A stretch of DNA of 64,000 bases, from the NCBI GenBank assembly GCA_963758025.1, contig CAVWUA010000015.1, positions 62,001 to 126,000 of the forward strand, in the 5' to 3' direction. The position numbers were made by a program, and so were the translations under genes. The notes beneath the pieces were generated by a model that was not told where the DNA came from, did not search any database, and saw only the letters and a program-made list of their open reading frames with translations. How positions within the stretch are numbered: position 1 is the first letter of the stretch; every line of letters begins with the position of its first letter. Source of the DNA: CAVWUA01 sp963758025. Lineage in GTDB: Bacteria; Planctomycetota; Planctomycetia; Isosphaerales; Isosphaeraceae. This document shows, one piece after another, positions 55,692 through 64,000 of this stretch.

Positions 55692-56288
55692 TGCAGGCCC
55701 AGCGTTCGGGACGACTGCCGTTGGACTGGTCGGCGGCCGACTGCAAGGTCGGGGAGGAGACCACGCGGATCTATCTCGGCAGCGATGGCGTGATGGTGCC
55801 GCTGGTGACCGACACCGAGAAGGTGTCGCGGCGGAAGAAGGTCAAGCAGAAGCGACGGCGGCGTGGCAAGAGAGCCCGGCCGTTGCCCGCGAGGAAGCCG
55901 GGCGCCGACCAGTCCTACAAGGAGTTCAAGATCGTCGCCTTCGACGACGAGACGCAGGAGCACCGGCTGGTCTGTGGCACGCGGGGCGATTGCGAAGCCG
56001 CCGGGCGTCTGATGCGTCGGGAGGCCGCCCGAATCCCGATGGACAAGGCCGACGAGAAGGTGGGCAACAGTTCCAATCCAAGGGCTGGCCGATCGGCAGC
56101 GGGCCGACGGAGGCGACGTGCAAGACGCTGACGGCTCGGCTGAAGGGTTCGGGGATGCGGTGGGACAGCGACAACGCCGAGGCCATCATGGCGCTGGAAG
56201 CACTGACCCAGAGCGACCAATGGGACACATACTGGAAAACCCAGCTACGGCAAACGGGTTGAGTCCGCCAGGAAGTTTGGCCACACCC

Positions 56289-57016
56289 TGTCGGTGATCT
56301 CCGTGTCGGTGCCCGCCGGCACGCCGGGTACGGTGACGTTCACGGCGACGGGTGTGACCTATACGCCGTCTCCAAACACGCACGGCGACGTCAGCTTCCA
56401 GTACACGATTCAGGACTCGACCGGTGTGACCTCCACGGCCACCGTTATGGTGCATGTGACCGACGTCACGGCGCCACAACTGCTCGACGTGCGGGTCCGG
56501 TTCGGATCGCAGACGTACTCCATCAAGAACGCGGCACGCGACCTGCCCTGGATCACTATCGACGAACTGGACCTGGTGTTCAGCGAAGGCGTGGACCTCT
56601 CCGCCGCCGACCTGAAGCTGACTGGATCGGGCGGCAAGGATTACCTGGCCGGCGCCATGCTCGACCATGCCGCCGGCGCATCGACCGCGAGCCTGAAACT
56701 GCCGACCGCCATCGGCGTGGACCGCCTGATGCTGCTGCTCGACGGCGACGACACCACCTCCGACGGCGTGCTGGGTATCCAGGATACGTCCGGCAACTAC
56801 CTCTCCGGCGGCGACTACCGGAAGGACTTCGCCGTGCTCCCGGGCGATTACGATGGCGACGAGGTCGTGACGATCTTCGATCTGACTGGTATCAATCAAC
56901 ACAACCTGGCCTACGGGGCAACCTACGACATCTTCGCCGACCTCAACGGCGACCAGGTCGTCAACGTCACCGATGTCATCCTGGCGCGGCAACGGATTAA
57001 GAACCGGCTGCCCTGA
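56289..57016 (+). pseudogene. Surface protein 3' fragment: tandem-95 repeat end, Ig-like domain and dockerin
   Basis: The reading is open from the element boundary: VTYTPSPNTHGDVSFQYTIQ is the end of a tandem-95 repeat. LRVRFGSQ-type and LDLVFSEGVDLSAADLKLTG segments form an Ig-like domain. The C-terminus is a type I dockerin with two calcium-loop repeats (GDYDGDEVVTIFDLTGINQ; DLNGDQVVNVTDVILARQR). The 5' portion is missing beyond the insertion sequence and no counterpart is seen on its left side. Confidence 0.75.
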
Positions 57017-57165
57017 TCGATCCGCTCCGGCCGAGGCAAGAGTGCAAGTGTTGTCGGGAGGAAACACTTTTCCGATTGCAATAGTTTACACTGTCATGGT
57101 CGGGGATGTCCGCTTATGATTGGGTCACGTAGAGGCTTCGACGACATCTCCCGGCCAGCCCTTCC

Positions 57166-57891
57166 GTGATGGGAAAGCGGGACAGGTCGACCTGTTCCGC
57201 ATCCTACCCCGTGACACAGGCGTCCCCCTTTCCACAGCAAGCAGGAGTCCAGGATGTACGTGTCCTTATCAAACGGTCGCCCCACCATCGGCGGACATTC
57301 GCACCCACACTGGGGATCGCCGCCCTCGCGTTGCTCACATGCGGCGGGTCGTCCGCCACTGCCGGCCTTATCGTCTCGGCACCCGGTAGCGTTACCCGGG
57401 GGTCGGGCTCCTTCGAGGTGACCCTCAAGAACACCGACAGCTTCGCTTATGTCGTCTCCGGCTTTCAGTATGACCTAAGCTTCGACTCGGGCTCGAACAT
57501 GCAATTCACTCAAGCTGTCTTCAGCGGTGTCATCAACAATTATATTTTTGACGGCGTTTCATTTGATGAGAATTATGGATATCCACTCAATATCGAGCCG
57601 CTTCCAGCCATCGCGTTCACGGCCAATGATCTATATGACGGGCTCTCCGGCGTCACTATCAATCCGGGGCAGTCATTCAGCCTCGGATTGATCAGCTATG
57701 AGAGCACGGAAGCCACCGGGAGTGATCCCGTGAACATTACGCTCTCCGGGGACCAGATTGTTGCTTCCCCACTCACCACGGCCGTCCCCGAACCTTCGAA
57801 CCTTGCGGCGGGCCTCACCGGGGCTGCGCCGGGGCTGATCGTCCTCTGGCGATCCCGACGCTCGGCATCCTCTCCCATGCTCTCGTCCTGA
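57166..57891 (+). CDS. PEP-CTERM sorted secreted protein
   Basis: The protein carries an export signal (TFAPTLGIAALALLTCGGSS), a beta-rich cohesin/Ig-like body (FEVTLKNTDSFAYVVSGFQY; TINPGQSFSLGLISYEST) and the C-terminal PEP-CTERM signal: VPEPSNLAAG, a hydrophobic stretch and RSRRS. It is anchored or processed through exosortase. The open frame begins at 57166. An ATG at 57254 behind an AGGAG site is a more natural start but needs a one-base shift. It is less GC-rich than its neighbours in the middle (TATATTTTTGACGG). Confidence 0.75.
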   Translation: MMGKRDRSTCSASYPVTQASPFPQQAGVQDVRVLIKRSPHHRRTFAPTLGIAALALLTCGGSSATAGLIVSAPGSVTRGSGSFEVTLKNTDSFAYVVSGFQYDLSFDSGSNMQFTQAVFSGVINNYIFDGVSFDENYGYPLNIEPLPAIAFTANDLYDGLSGVTINPGQSFSLGLISYESTEATGSDPVNITLSGDQIVASPLTTAVPEPSNLAAGLTGAAPGLIVLWRSRRSASSPMLSS

Positions 57892-58055
57892 TTCATGCTC
57901 CGAGATCCTATCGCTTGATTCAAACGTCTTCGGAGTGAACCCCGGAGTGCTCCGGAGCTTGAACACCCGGAACGACTCGTCGAGCACAAGGTCATGCCGA
58001 ACAGTCGGGAGCGGTTGCGACACAACGACAATGGAACCACCGATGTTGTTCTGAG
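57892..58055. other. Short gap, no gene seen
   Basis: Spacer of about 165 bases after the PEP-CTERM gene. No clear signals were identified. Confidence 0.35.
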
Positions 58056-58295
58056 ATGCCCCACCCTCGACCGTCACGGCCCCATGACTTGGTGCTCACC
58101 TCGAAGTTCGCGACGACCCAGACGGCGCGGCACGTTCGGGACTGCCGCAGTACCAGTTTCCAGCGGCTGGAGGTGGATGTTCTCGACCTGTACGACAACG
58201 GTAAACTGAGGTTGGTCCGGGCCAACCTGACGCCGGACGAACACCGACAGATCGACGTCATTCCGCCGGCGAACGCCGTCTCGGGCGAGTGGTAA
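58056..58295 (+). CDS. Small hypothetical protein
   Basis: A 79-residue frame. Its second half (FQRLEVDVLDLYDNGKLRLV, then TPDEHRQIDVIPP) looks like real protein, whereas the first 20 residues are basic and low-complexity. No ribosome site is evident. It could be the tail of a degraded gene. It is followed by about 270 bases without a gene before 58567. Confidence 0.4.
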   Translation: MPHPRPSRPHDLVLTSKFATTQTARHVRDCRSTSFQRLEVDVLDLYDNGKLRLVRANLTPDEHRQIDVIPPANAVSGEW

Positions 58296-58566
58296 CAGCC
58301 TGAGGCGATGCGGTTGATCGATTGGAAGAAGATGCCCGGGCCGTAGCGGGGATCTGATCGCGGCTGGCGGGACAGCCTCTGCTTGTCCGCCGCGCCACAG
58401 GCGGGCCGGTCGGATGAAGGCAGCCGATTCTTGTGGAGCGACGATCGATTCTCAATAATCCCAGGGGGAGGAAGAGGGCTTTCGCTTGCCAACCCGCGGC
58501 CCTTGACCTATGCCTTTGCTGGACGCCCGGAACCAGGCGTCGGCCGATACCCCGCGGAGATCGTCG

Positions 58567-60029
58567 ATGGTTCCCACATCGTCACCGCTCCAGGAATTGT
58601 CAAACGCCGTGACCACCGGCGAGTTCATCCACCTGTACACGAAATTCGACCTCCCCCGCGGCAGGACGCTGTCCGTCGGAGTACGGATCTTCCCCTCGTC
58701 CCAACCGCCCCAGTGTCTGATGGACCTTGTCGAGGATTCAGCCAGCCGGCAAGTCCGCAAACCGATCGTCCATGCCACCGACGCGGCCGATGCCCTCCGC
58801 CAGGCCGCCGCACTCTATCCCAAGGCGACGCTCCGACCTGATTCGGTCATGGTGACGATCCGGAACGGCTCGACCACTTCATCGAAGCTCCGGCCGGTCG
58901 TCCTCCAGGCGTGGCACGAGGTTTACGGTTTACCGATCCCTACCTTGAAGGAACTGGCCCAGCAGCGAAAAGCCGCCAAGGAGGCCCAGAGAGTCGCTGG
59001 CGGCGAGCTGATCGCGCTGTTAAAGACCGGACCCGCCGGGATCGAGCAGTTCAACAATCGCAAACCCGAAGAACGGCACAATGCCGACATCCGAAAGGCG
59101 GATCTGTCCGGCTGCCGCCTTGATGGAGTGAACTTCGAGCAGGTCAACCTGGAAGGCGTGGACCTCTCCGGCGCCTCGCTGGTGGGAGCCATACTTCTTC
59201 GGTGGCAGCCTCAAAGGAGCCACGCTCGTCGGCGCGGACCTCGCCGAGGCGAAGGTCGAGGGTCGGGCTTCCGACGCCGACTTCAGCCGGGCCTCCCTCA
59301 AGCAGGCCTTTCTCGGCCATGGAAGCTACGTGCGGGCGCGTTTCGTCGGGGCCGACCTGACGGATGCCCACCTCGGCGGCTCCGACCTACGGGGAGCAGA
59401 CTTCACGGACGCGAATTTGGCCGGCGTCGATTTCGTGGCAGGCAAGTTCGACGAGCAGACGAAGTGGCCCAGGGGTTTCCGGCCGCCGAAAAGTCTCACC
59501 TGGAAGGGCACCGGGCCAGACCCTCGTCTGGCGACGACGAAGAAGAAGTCCGGACCTCCGCCAACGGACGTTGCCGGCTTCGTCGATCGCCTCAAGAAGG
59601 CCAGCGACCCGGCCAAGCTGGACAAGGCCATGTCGATGCTCAAGGCCGACCGGTTCCGGCTCTTCGCGAAGGTTGCCGGGGACCATGTCGTCGGCGTCGT
59701 CAAGAGCCAGTCGGACCCGAGCCTCGTCTATTCCTGCCGGCTGGCGAGCGACGGCACGTACGCTTGCTGCACCCAGAACCTCAACGCCTGCGGTGGCCTG
59801 CGCGGGTCGCCCTGCAAACATCTGCTCGTGCTGATCGTCGGCCTGGCCCAGGCCGGCGAACTCGACCCGGCCACGGCCCATGACTGGACCCAGGCCAGCC
59901 GGGGCCGAAAGCCGCAGCTCGACAAGGACGTAATGACCGAGATCGCTGCTCCAGTACAAGGGGGCCGAGGCCGGCGAGGTGGACTGGCGACCGACCGAGA
60001 CAATCCCCGAAGACTTCTACGCGATGTGA
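58567..60029 (+). CDS. Pentapeptide-repeat protein with C-terminal SWIM-like zinc finger, paralog 1 (two frameshifts)
   Basis: The start at 58567 has a GGAG site, and the N-terminus then lines up with paralog 2 (LQELSNAV versus LDELNKLA). The N-terminal 150 residues form an unknown alpha/beta domain. Pentapeptide repeats follow (ADLSGCRLDGVNFEQVNLEG; DLTDAHLGGSDLRGADFTDA). The C-terminal domain has YSCRLASDGTYACCTQNL, then ACGGLRGSPCKHLLVLI: Cys pairs ending in C-K-H, as in SWIM zinc fingers. The frame shifts near 59195 and 59948; the corrected end is LLQYKGAEAGEVDWRPTET, then IPEDFYAM. One base separates it from paralog 2. Pentapeptide helices and SWIM fingers bind nucleic acids or proteins; the role is unknown. 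Confidence 0.75.
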
Positions 60030-60030
60030 C

Positions 60031-61503
60031 GTGGATGAGTCATGCCCATGGCGAATCGAGTCGCTGGACGAACTGAACAAGCTGGCCGCCAGGGCCGGGA
60101 CCAACATCGGCATCAATGCCGAGTTCACCCTGGCCGACGACCGACGGCTGGTCGTGATCGGCGGCGTGAACCATGCATTCCTCGGGGGCAAGGGCATCAC
60201 GAAACTGGCCGCCACGGTCCAGGATGACCGCGGGAGCCCTCTGGCCGACCCCGTCCTGATCCGGGTCAGGACGCCCTCGGCCGCGTTCCGGGAGCTGGCG
60301 AGAAGTTTCCCGGACGCCACCTTCCCGCCGAGTTCCCTGACGATCTATCCCACCGTGGCCGGGGTTCGGAACGACACGGTCAAGCGACTCGTACGGGCCG
60401 GCCTCGCCGAGGCGTTCGGTCAGGCCCCGCCCCCCCCGAAATCGAGCCGGAAGCCAGTCAGTAGCGACCCGGACGAGTGGGTCGGCGTCCTGAAGAACGG
60501 CACGGCCGGCGTATCGCGCTGGAACCGCCTCCGAGCTGCCGATCGGAAGGCCGTCGATCTGAGCGGCGCGGACCTCTCCGGCGCGGATCTCTCCGGGGCG
60601 AAGCTCCGCGGCGTCCGGGCGAAGGGGGCGTCGTTCATCCGTTCGACACTCCGCTCCGCCGAGTTGGGTGGCGCCTGCATCGAGAAGGCGGACCTCTCGT
60701 CCGCCGATCTGCAAGACGCCGACCTCAAAGGGGTCCAGGCCAACGGAGCGATCTTCCGCGAGGCCAAGCTCCCGAAGGCAAACCTGAAGGATGGCGTTTG
60801 CGCCGGCGCATCGTTCGCCGATGCCGATCTATCCGGCACGAATCTCTCCGTCGCGGATCTCAGGAAGGCGGACTTCTCCGGCGCCCGGCTCGACGGCCTG
60901 ACGCTCGACGGCGCGACGTTCGACGGCCAGACCACCTGGCCCGACGGCTTCACCATCCCGGCCGAGGCCCTCTTCGCCGGCCGGGGGACCGACCCCCGCC
61001 TTAGCGGCAAGGGCAAGAACGCCGTGGCCACCGACATCAACGGTCTGATGGCCCGGCTGCAATCGCTCATCGACCCGAAGCGGATGAAGCGCACGCTCGA
61101 CATGCTCAAGGCGGGCAAGAACCAGCTCTTCGCTGAGGTCGAGCCGGACTTCATCCGCGGCATCGTCCGCAGCCAGACCGCCGACGAGCTGATCTACTCG
61201 TGCGTCCTGACCGAGGACGGCTCCTACGCCTGCTGTACCCCGGACCTATCCCTCTGCATGGGCCTGGCCGGCGAGCCGTGCAAGCACCTGCTCGTCCTGC
61301 TGATCGGCCTCGCCCGCGCCGGGCAGCTCGACCCCGCGACGATCGACCGCTGGATCGTGGCCGCGTCCGCCAAGAACCACCGCTGGAACAAGAAGACGAA
61401 GAATCACGTGAGCGATACCCTGTTGAAGTACAAGGGCGTGCAGGCCGGCGAGGTCGATTGGCGGCCGACCGAGACCATTCCCGAGGACTTTTATACCCTG
61501 TAG
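60031..61503 (+). CDS. Pentapeptide-repeat protein with C-terminal SWIM-like zinc finger, paralog 2
   Basis: A 490-residue intact protein starting MDESCPWRIESLDELNKLAA. It has the same architecture as paralog 1. The pentapeptide block is about residues 168-300 (VDLSGADLSGADLSGAKLRG; ASFADADLSGTNLSVADLRK). The zinc-binding part reads YSCVLTEDGSYACCTPDLSL, then CMGLAGEPCKHLLVLLIGLA. The end is EVDWRPTETIPEDFYTL. It also shares a linker, TWPDGF (KWPRGF in paralog 1), before the finger. Its stop overlaps the next GTG start, so the operon is tightly coupled. A tandem duplication is the obvious origin of the pair. Confidence 0.85.
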   Translation: MDESCPWRIESLDELNKLAARAGTNIGINAEFTLADDRRLVVIGGVNHAFLGGKGITKLAATVQDDRGSPLADPVLIRVRTPSAAFRELARSFPDATFPPSSLTIYPTVAGVRNDTVKRLVRAGLAEAFGQAPPPPKSSRKPVSSDPDEWVGVLKNGTAGVSRWNRLRAADRKAVDLSGADLSGADLSGAKLRGVRAKGASFIRSTLRSAELGGACIEKADLSSADLQDADLKGVQANGAIFREAKLPKANLKDGVCAGASFADADLSGTNLSVADLRKADFSGARLDGLTLDGATFDGQTTWPDGFTIPAEALFAGRGTDPRLSGKGKNAVATDINGLMARLQSLIDPKRMKRTLDMLKAGKNQLFAEVEPDFIRGIVRSQTADELIYSCVLTEDGSYACCTPDLSLCMGLAGEPCKHLLVLLIGLARAGQLDPATIDRWIVAASAKNHRWNKKTKNHVSDTLLKYKGVQAGEVDWRPTETIPEDFYTL

Positions 61504-61841
61504 TGCGAGGCCGGACGTTGGACGAGATCGCCGAACTCCGCGAATCCCTGGACCGGCTATACACCGCGCTCGATGACCTGGTCGTGCGCGGTCTGCGTGC
61601 CGCGGGGCCGCGGGACCTCGCCCGGCTGATCGGCCTGCGCGACGAGTTCCAGACGGCCGGGGCCGGGCACATCGCCGGCCGTCTGTCGGAGGTGGTCGAT
61701 CTCGTTCGTGCCGACGACCGGACCGCCGCCCCGGCCCTGATGCGGGCGGTGACCTCGTTGCGTCTGTTCGACCGGATGCTGACCCTCGAAGTCGCCGCGA
61801 TGGCCCTCGCCGCGGCCGGCGACGCGGATGCGGAGGATTGA
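61503..61841 (+). CDS. Small helical protein of the SWIM-MoxR operon
   Basis: A 112-residue protein with a GTG start overlapping the previous stop (TAGTG). The sequence is almost all helix: EIAELRESLDRLYTALDDLV, RGLRAAGPRDLARLIGLRDE, GAGHIAGRLSEVVDLVRAD. The pattern resembles the N-terminal 80 residues of the next protein (LDSLSAAVEELLLSGL...LRAAAEEI), suggesting a shared interaction domain. No named family. Confidence 0.7.
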   Translation: MRGRTLDEIAELRESLDRLYTALDDLVVRGLRAAGPRDLARLIGLRDEFQTAGAGHIAGRLSEVVDLVRADDRTAAPALMRAVTSLRLFDRMLTLEVAAMALAAAGDADAED

Positions 61842-61850
61842 TAGCCAGCC

Positions 61851-62972
61851 ATGCTCCCCGACGCCGCCGACCGCCCGAAGCTGGCGATGGTCCTTGATAG
61901 CCTCTCGGCCGCGGTCGAGGAGTTGCTATTGAGCGGTCTGACGACGGCCTCCGAATCGACCCGGCAGACGCTCTCGGTGGCGATGCGGGAGGCGGCCCGG
62001 TTCCGACTGCTGCGGCTCGGCTCGTCGCTACGAGCGGCGGCCGAGGAGATCGGCCGCTTCACCCGGCAGGACCCGGCCTTCTCGCGCCGTCGGCTGACGT
62101 TCTTCCTCAATCGGTCGTGGCTGCTCAGCCGCGGGCTCTCCCATGCGCTGCACGGCGGCGACGCGGTGGAGTACGACCGGCTCGCCTGGATGCCGCCCGC
62201 GGAGCCCCTGGCGGAGGTCAGGGTCGTCTGTCTGGGCGTCGTCAAGAAGGTTGCCGTCGGCTCGTTCGTCGCCTTCGAGTTTCGACTGCGGCCCGTCGCC
62301 GACGCCGGCCCGATCGCGGCAGGCGGTCGGCTCTCGTGGTCGGCGATCTTCCCGGTCAAGCCTGGCGTCGCGATTCCGCCGGAAGGATTCCTCCACCTGC
62401 CGCAGAAGCAGAAATTCACACCGCTGCTGTTCCTGGAACGGAAGACGGTCGTCCTGAAGGATGTCGCGGTGGCGATGGATGAGTCGGGCGGCGGCCGGCT
62501 GGCATTGACGGACGACAGCACAGTGGCCACGGAGAAGCCGTTCCGCGACTGGTCCCAGTTCCTCAACTGGTCGCCTGGTCCGGCGATCGAGCGTCTCAAC
62601 CGGCACCAGACCGGCCCGCTCGACCTGGAAACCGAGCTTCAAGAAGAGATCGTCTTGCGCGGCTATGAGATTGATCCGGCCGCTGATGGCGACGAGCCGG
62701 GTCAGGCCGTTTATCCGATCGTTGCCGGACCGCTGACCCTGCACGGCGTCGTTGGATCTGATGTCGAGGGCAAGGCGCTGAGGAAAGGGCTCGACGTCCT
62801 GCGAAAGCGGAAGAAGGACCGGCCCCCACTGTTCGGCCTGATGCACTACGAGCGTTGCCGGCTGGTCCTCCAGCCGCTGACGGTGTTCGGCGAGGACGGG
62901 CCGGACTACCTGACCATTTCGAAGGAAAATGTCGACAAGGCCGCCCTGCTCAAGGCCATGTCGTTCACTTGA
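61851..62972 (+). CDS. Uncharacterised protein of the SWIM-MoxR operon
   Basis: A 373-residue intact protein starting MLPDAADRPKLAMVLDSLSA. The helical N-terminal part (to about residue 100) resembles the preceding small protein. The rest is beta-rich: LAEVRVVCLGVVKKVAVGSF, GRLSWSAIFPVKPGVAIPPE, KQKFTPLLFLERKTVVLKDV and a C-terminal FGLMHYERCRLVLQPLTVF. It occupies the position between the SWIM protein and the ATPase that DUF5691 holds in related clusters, but I see no clear DUF5691 motif. It may be an adaptor or substrate-recognition part. Confidence 0.7.
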   Translation: MLPDAADRPKLAMVLDSLSAAVEELLLSGLTTASESTRQTLSVAMREAARFRLLRLGSSLRAAAEEIGRFTRQDPAFSRRRLTFFLNRSWLLSRGLSHALHGGDAVEYDRLAWMPPAEPLAEVRVVCLGVVKKVAVGSFVAFEFRLRPVADAGPIAAGGRLSWSAIFPVKPGVAIPPEGFLHLPQKQKFTPLLFLERKTVVLKDVAVAMDESGGGRLALTDDSTVATEKPFRDWSQFLNWSPGPAIERLNRHQTGPLDLETELQEEIVLRGYEIDPAADGDEPGQAVYPIVAGPLTLHGVVGSDVEGKALRKGLDVLRKRKKDRPPLFGLMHYERCRLVLQPLTVFGEDGPDYLTISKENVDKAALLKAMSFT

Positions 62973-63002
62973 TCGACCTTCTCTTGCAAACCCCCGAGCG
63001 TC

Positions 63003-64000
63003 ATGGCCAAGAAGAAAACCCCCGAACCGAAAGTGCCGACCTCGACCGACGTTCTGCGCGAGCCGGCCGAGATTCGCTATGCCGACCAGCTCGAAGCCCT
63101 GCGGCAGAACGACACCGAGGCCCCGCCGGAGAACTGGAAGCTCTCTCCCCGGTCGGTGCTGACCTACATCACCGGCGGCAAGACGCTCCGGGCGACGATC
63201 GACGGCAAGGCCCGAGACGTGCCGATCACGCGGAAGTTCTTCGGCGACGACGGCATCGTCGAGCGGTCGATCGTCACCCTGGCGTCGGAACGGGCCCTGC
63301 TGCTCGTCGGCGAACCAGGGACGGGCAAGAGTTGGCTGTCGGAGCATCTGGCCGCGGCCATCGGCGGAAAATCGACGCTGACGATCCAGGGCACCGCCGG
63401 GACCACCGAGGAACATATCAAATACTCGTGGAACATCGCGCGAGTGATCGCCGAGGGGCCGACGCCCGAGAACCTGATCCCTTCACCGACGATGATCGCC
63501 ATGCGGGCCGGTGCTCTGCTGAGGTTCGAGGAGCTGACCCGTTGCGTGCCCGACGTGCAGGACGCCCTCGTCTCGATCCTGTCGGACAAGGCGACCGCCG
63601 TCCCCGAACTGCCCGGCTACAACATGGTTTTCGCCCGGCCGGGGTTCAACATCATCGCCACGGCCAACACGCGCGACCAGGGGGTCAACGAGCTGTCGGC
63701 GGCCCTGAAGCGACGGTTCAACTACGTTTTCATCCCCATCGTCGGCGACCAGAAGACGGAGGTGAAGATCGTCCAGGAGCGGTCCGAGGAATTGCTCCGG
63801 CGCTACGACCTGCCGGGGCGGATCAACCCATCGGTCATCGAGTTGCTGGCCACCGTCTTCCGCGAGATGCGCAACGGGAAGACGACCGACGGCGTCAGCC
63901 TGAAGAAACCGAGCACGGCCCTATCGACCGCCGAGGCGATCGGCGTGGCCCTCGACGCGGCGCTGCATGCCCGGTTCTTCGGGTGCGGCGAGGTCGGCCC
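63003..64000 (+). CDS. MoxR-type AAA+ ATPase (3' end beyond window)
   Basis: The 332 codons present read without interruption. Walker A is GEPGTGKS (103-110), Walker B LLRFEEL (172-178), sensor 1 IIATANTRD (217-225), and the arginine-finger region SAALKRRFN (232-240). The pre-AAA segment NWKLSPRSVLTYITGGKTL and the block TIQGTAGTTEEHIKYSWNIA match the MoxR subgroup encoded with SWIM, DUF5691, DUF5682 and VWA proteins. MoxR ATPases act as chaperones that remodel or activate partners, usually with a von Willebrand factor A protein encoded next door. It starts 30 bp after the previous gene. Confidence 0.88.
   Translation, partial: MAKKKTPEPKVPTSTDVLREPAEIRYADQLEALRQNDTEAPPENWKLSPRSVLTYITGGKTLRATIDGKARDVPITRKFFGDDGIVERSIVTLASERALLLVGEPGTGKSWLSEHLAAAIGGKSTLTIQGTAGTTEEHIKYSWNIARVIAEGPTPENLIPSPTMIAMRAGALLRFEELTRCVPDVQDALVSILSDKATAVPELPGYNMVFARPGFNIIATANTRDQGVNELSAALKRRFNYVFIPIVGDQKTEVKIVQERSEELLRRYDLPGRINPSVIELLATVFREMRNGKTTDGVSLKKPSTALSTAEAIGVALDAALHARFFGCGEVG

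Larger units (their letters stand above)
53891..56262 (+). pseudogene. ISKra4-like transposase, interrupted and internally deleted
   Basis: The 5' part (53891-54445) has MSSGPKLSRDEFVTQMRAEM, WLDTIESTISLGVREMACRL and SGETLRGLVEAEGKPILQA. The 3' part (55702-56262) continues RSGRLPLDWSAADCKVGEE, FKIVAFDDETQEHRLVCGT and MDKADEKVG, then jumps to FQSKGWPIGSGPTEATCK. Intact relatives carry roughly 110-130 residues between those motifs, so part of the catalytic core is deleted near 56070. A frame shift also lies near 54115. The copy is dead. Confidence 0.8.
53810..56288 (+). mobile_element. ISKra4-like element remnant, interrupted by an ISAs1-type element
   Basis: The inverted ends match over 23 bases with a few differences: GGGTGTGGC..A...TTCCTGGCG at the left (53810-53832) and its reverse complement at the right (56266-56288). 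No matching target duplication is visible. The inner element is 54446-55691, so the original length was about 1.2 kb after an internal deletion. Confidence 0.8.

Noticed and set aside
56289..57016. Treating the dockerin fragment as the C-terminus of the adhesin at 41956-50455
   Set aside because: That adhesin has its own natural end at 50455 and a different repeat type; six kilobases of unrelated genes lie between.
57992..58492. Minus-strand open frame of 166 residues
   Set aside because: Arg/Ser-rich, no ribosome site; opposite strand frame looks more protein-like.

Overview
This is high-GC DNA, very probably from a planctomycete of the Isosphaeraceae/Gemmataceae kind. The evidence is taxonomic style rather than a marker gene: giant secreted repeat proteins, one with an N-terminal LEERTML motif (the planctomycete LEPR-XLL type signal); an ECF sigma factor overlapping a Ser/Thr kinase-WD40 protein; a PEP-CTERM protein; a dockerin; and the small CxxC and helix-turn-helix proteins common on planctomycete islands. 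Many long genes are split by single-base indels, often in G or C runs, while neighbouring frames clearly continue the same protein. I annotate those genes as one feature and note the shifts. Most look like assembly errors, but real decay cannot be excluded for the truncated genes.

Layout. 1-5764: 3' part of a giant surface protein (beta-helix, choice-of-anchor Q, tandem-95/cadherin repeats). 5993-12054: a TPR membrane protein overlapping an M48 metalloprotease, then a PhoD-type phosphatase. 12279-27194: a metal (probably copper) handling region with two TolC-type outer membrane proteins, an HlyD adaptor, a heavy-metal RND pump, a DUF326-like Cys protein, a DUF4142 protein, a PQQ-type dehydrogenase and a multicopper oxidase; a manganese catalase remnant sits inside it. 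27669-about 36770: a genomic island next to tRNA-Leu(CAG), with a tyrosine recombinase, small regulatory and zinc-ribbon proteins, a prim-pol gene broken by an ISKra4-type element, and a BREX remnant. In that remnant brxC is fused in frame to the tail of a DNA methyltransferase and brxB is broken by an ISAs1-type element. 36816-41261: sigma factor plus kinase-WD40 pair. 41956-50455: a second giant adhesin. 50458-56288: insertion-sequence debris (an IS630/IS200 chimera, and an ISAs1-type element nested in a deleted ISKra4-like element) around two small unknown genes and a radical SAM gene. 56289-57016: 3' end of a third surface protein with a dockerin. 57166-57891: PEP-CTERM protein.

58567-64000 (runs off the end) is the most interesting part: a tight operon of two paralogous pentapeptide-repeat proteins with a C-terminal SWIM-like zinc finger, two proteins that appear to share a helical domain, and a MoxR-type AAA+ ATPase. 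The ATPase resembles those encoded in SWIM/DUF5691/MoxR/DUF5682/VWA clusters, so this looks like an undescribed planctomycete variant of a MoxR-VWA chaperone or conflict system.
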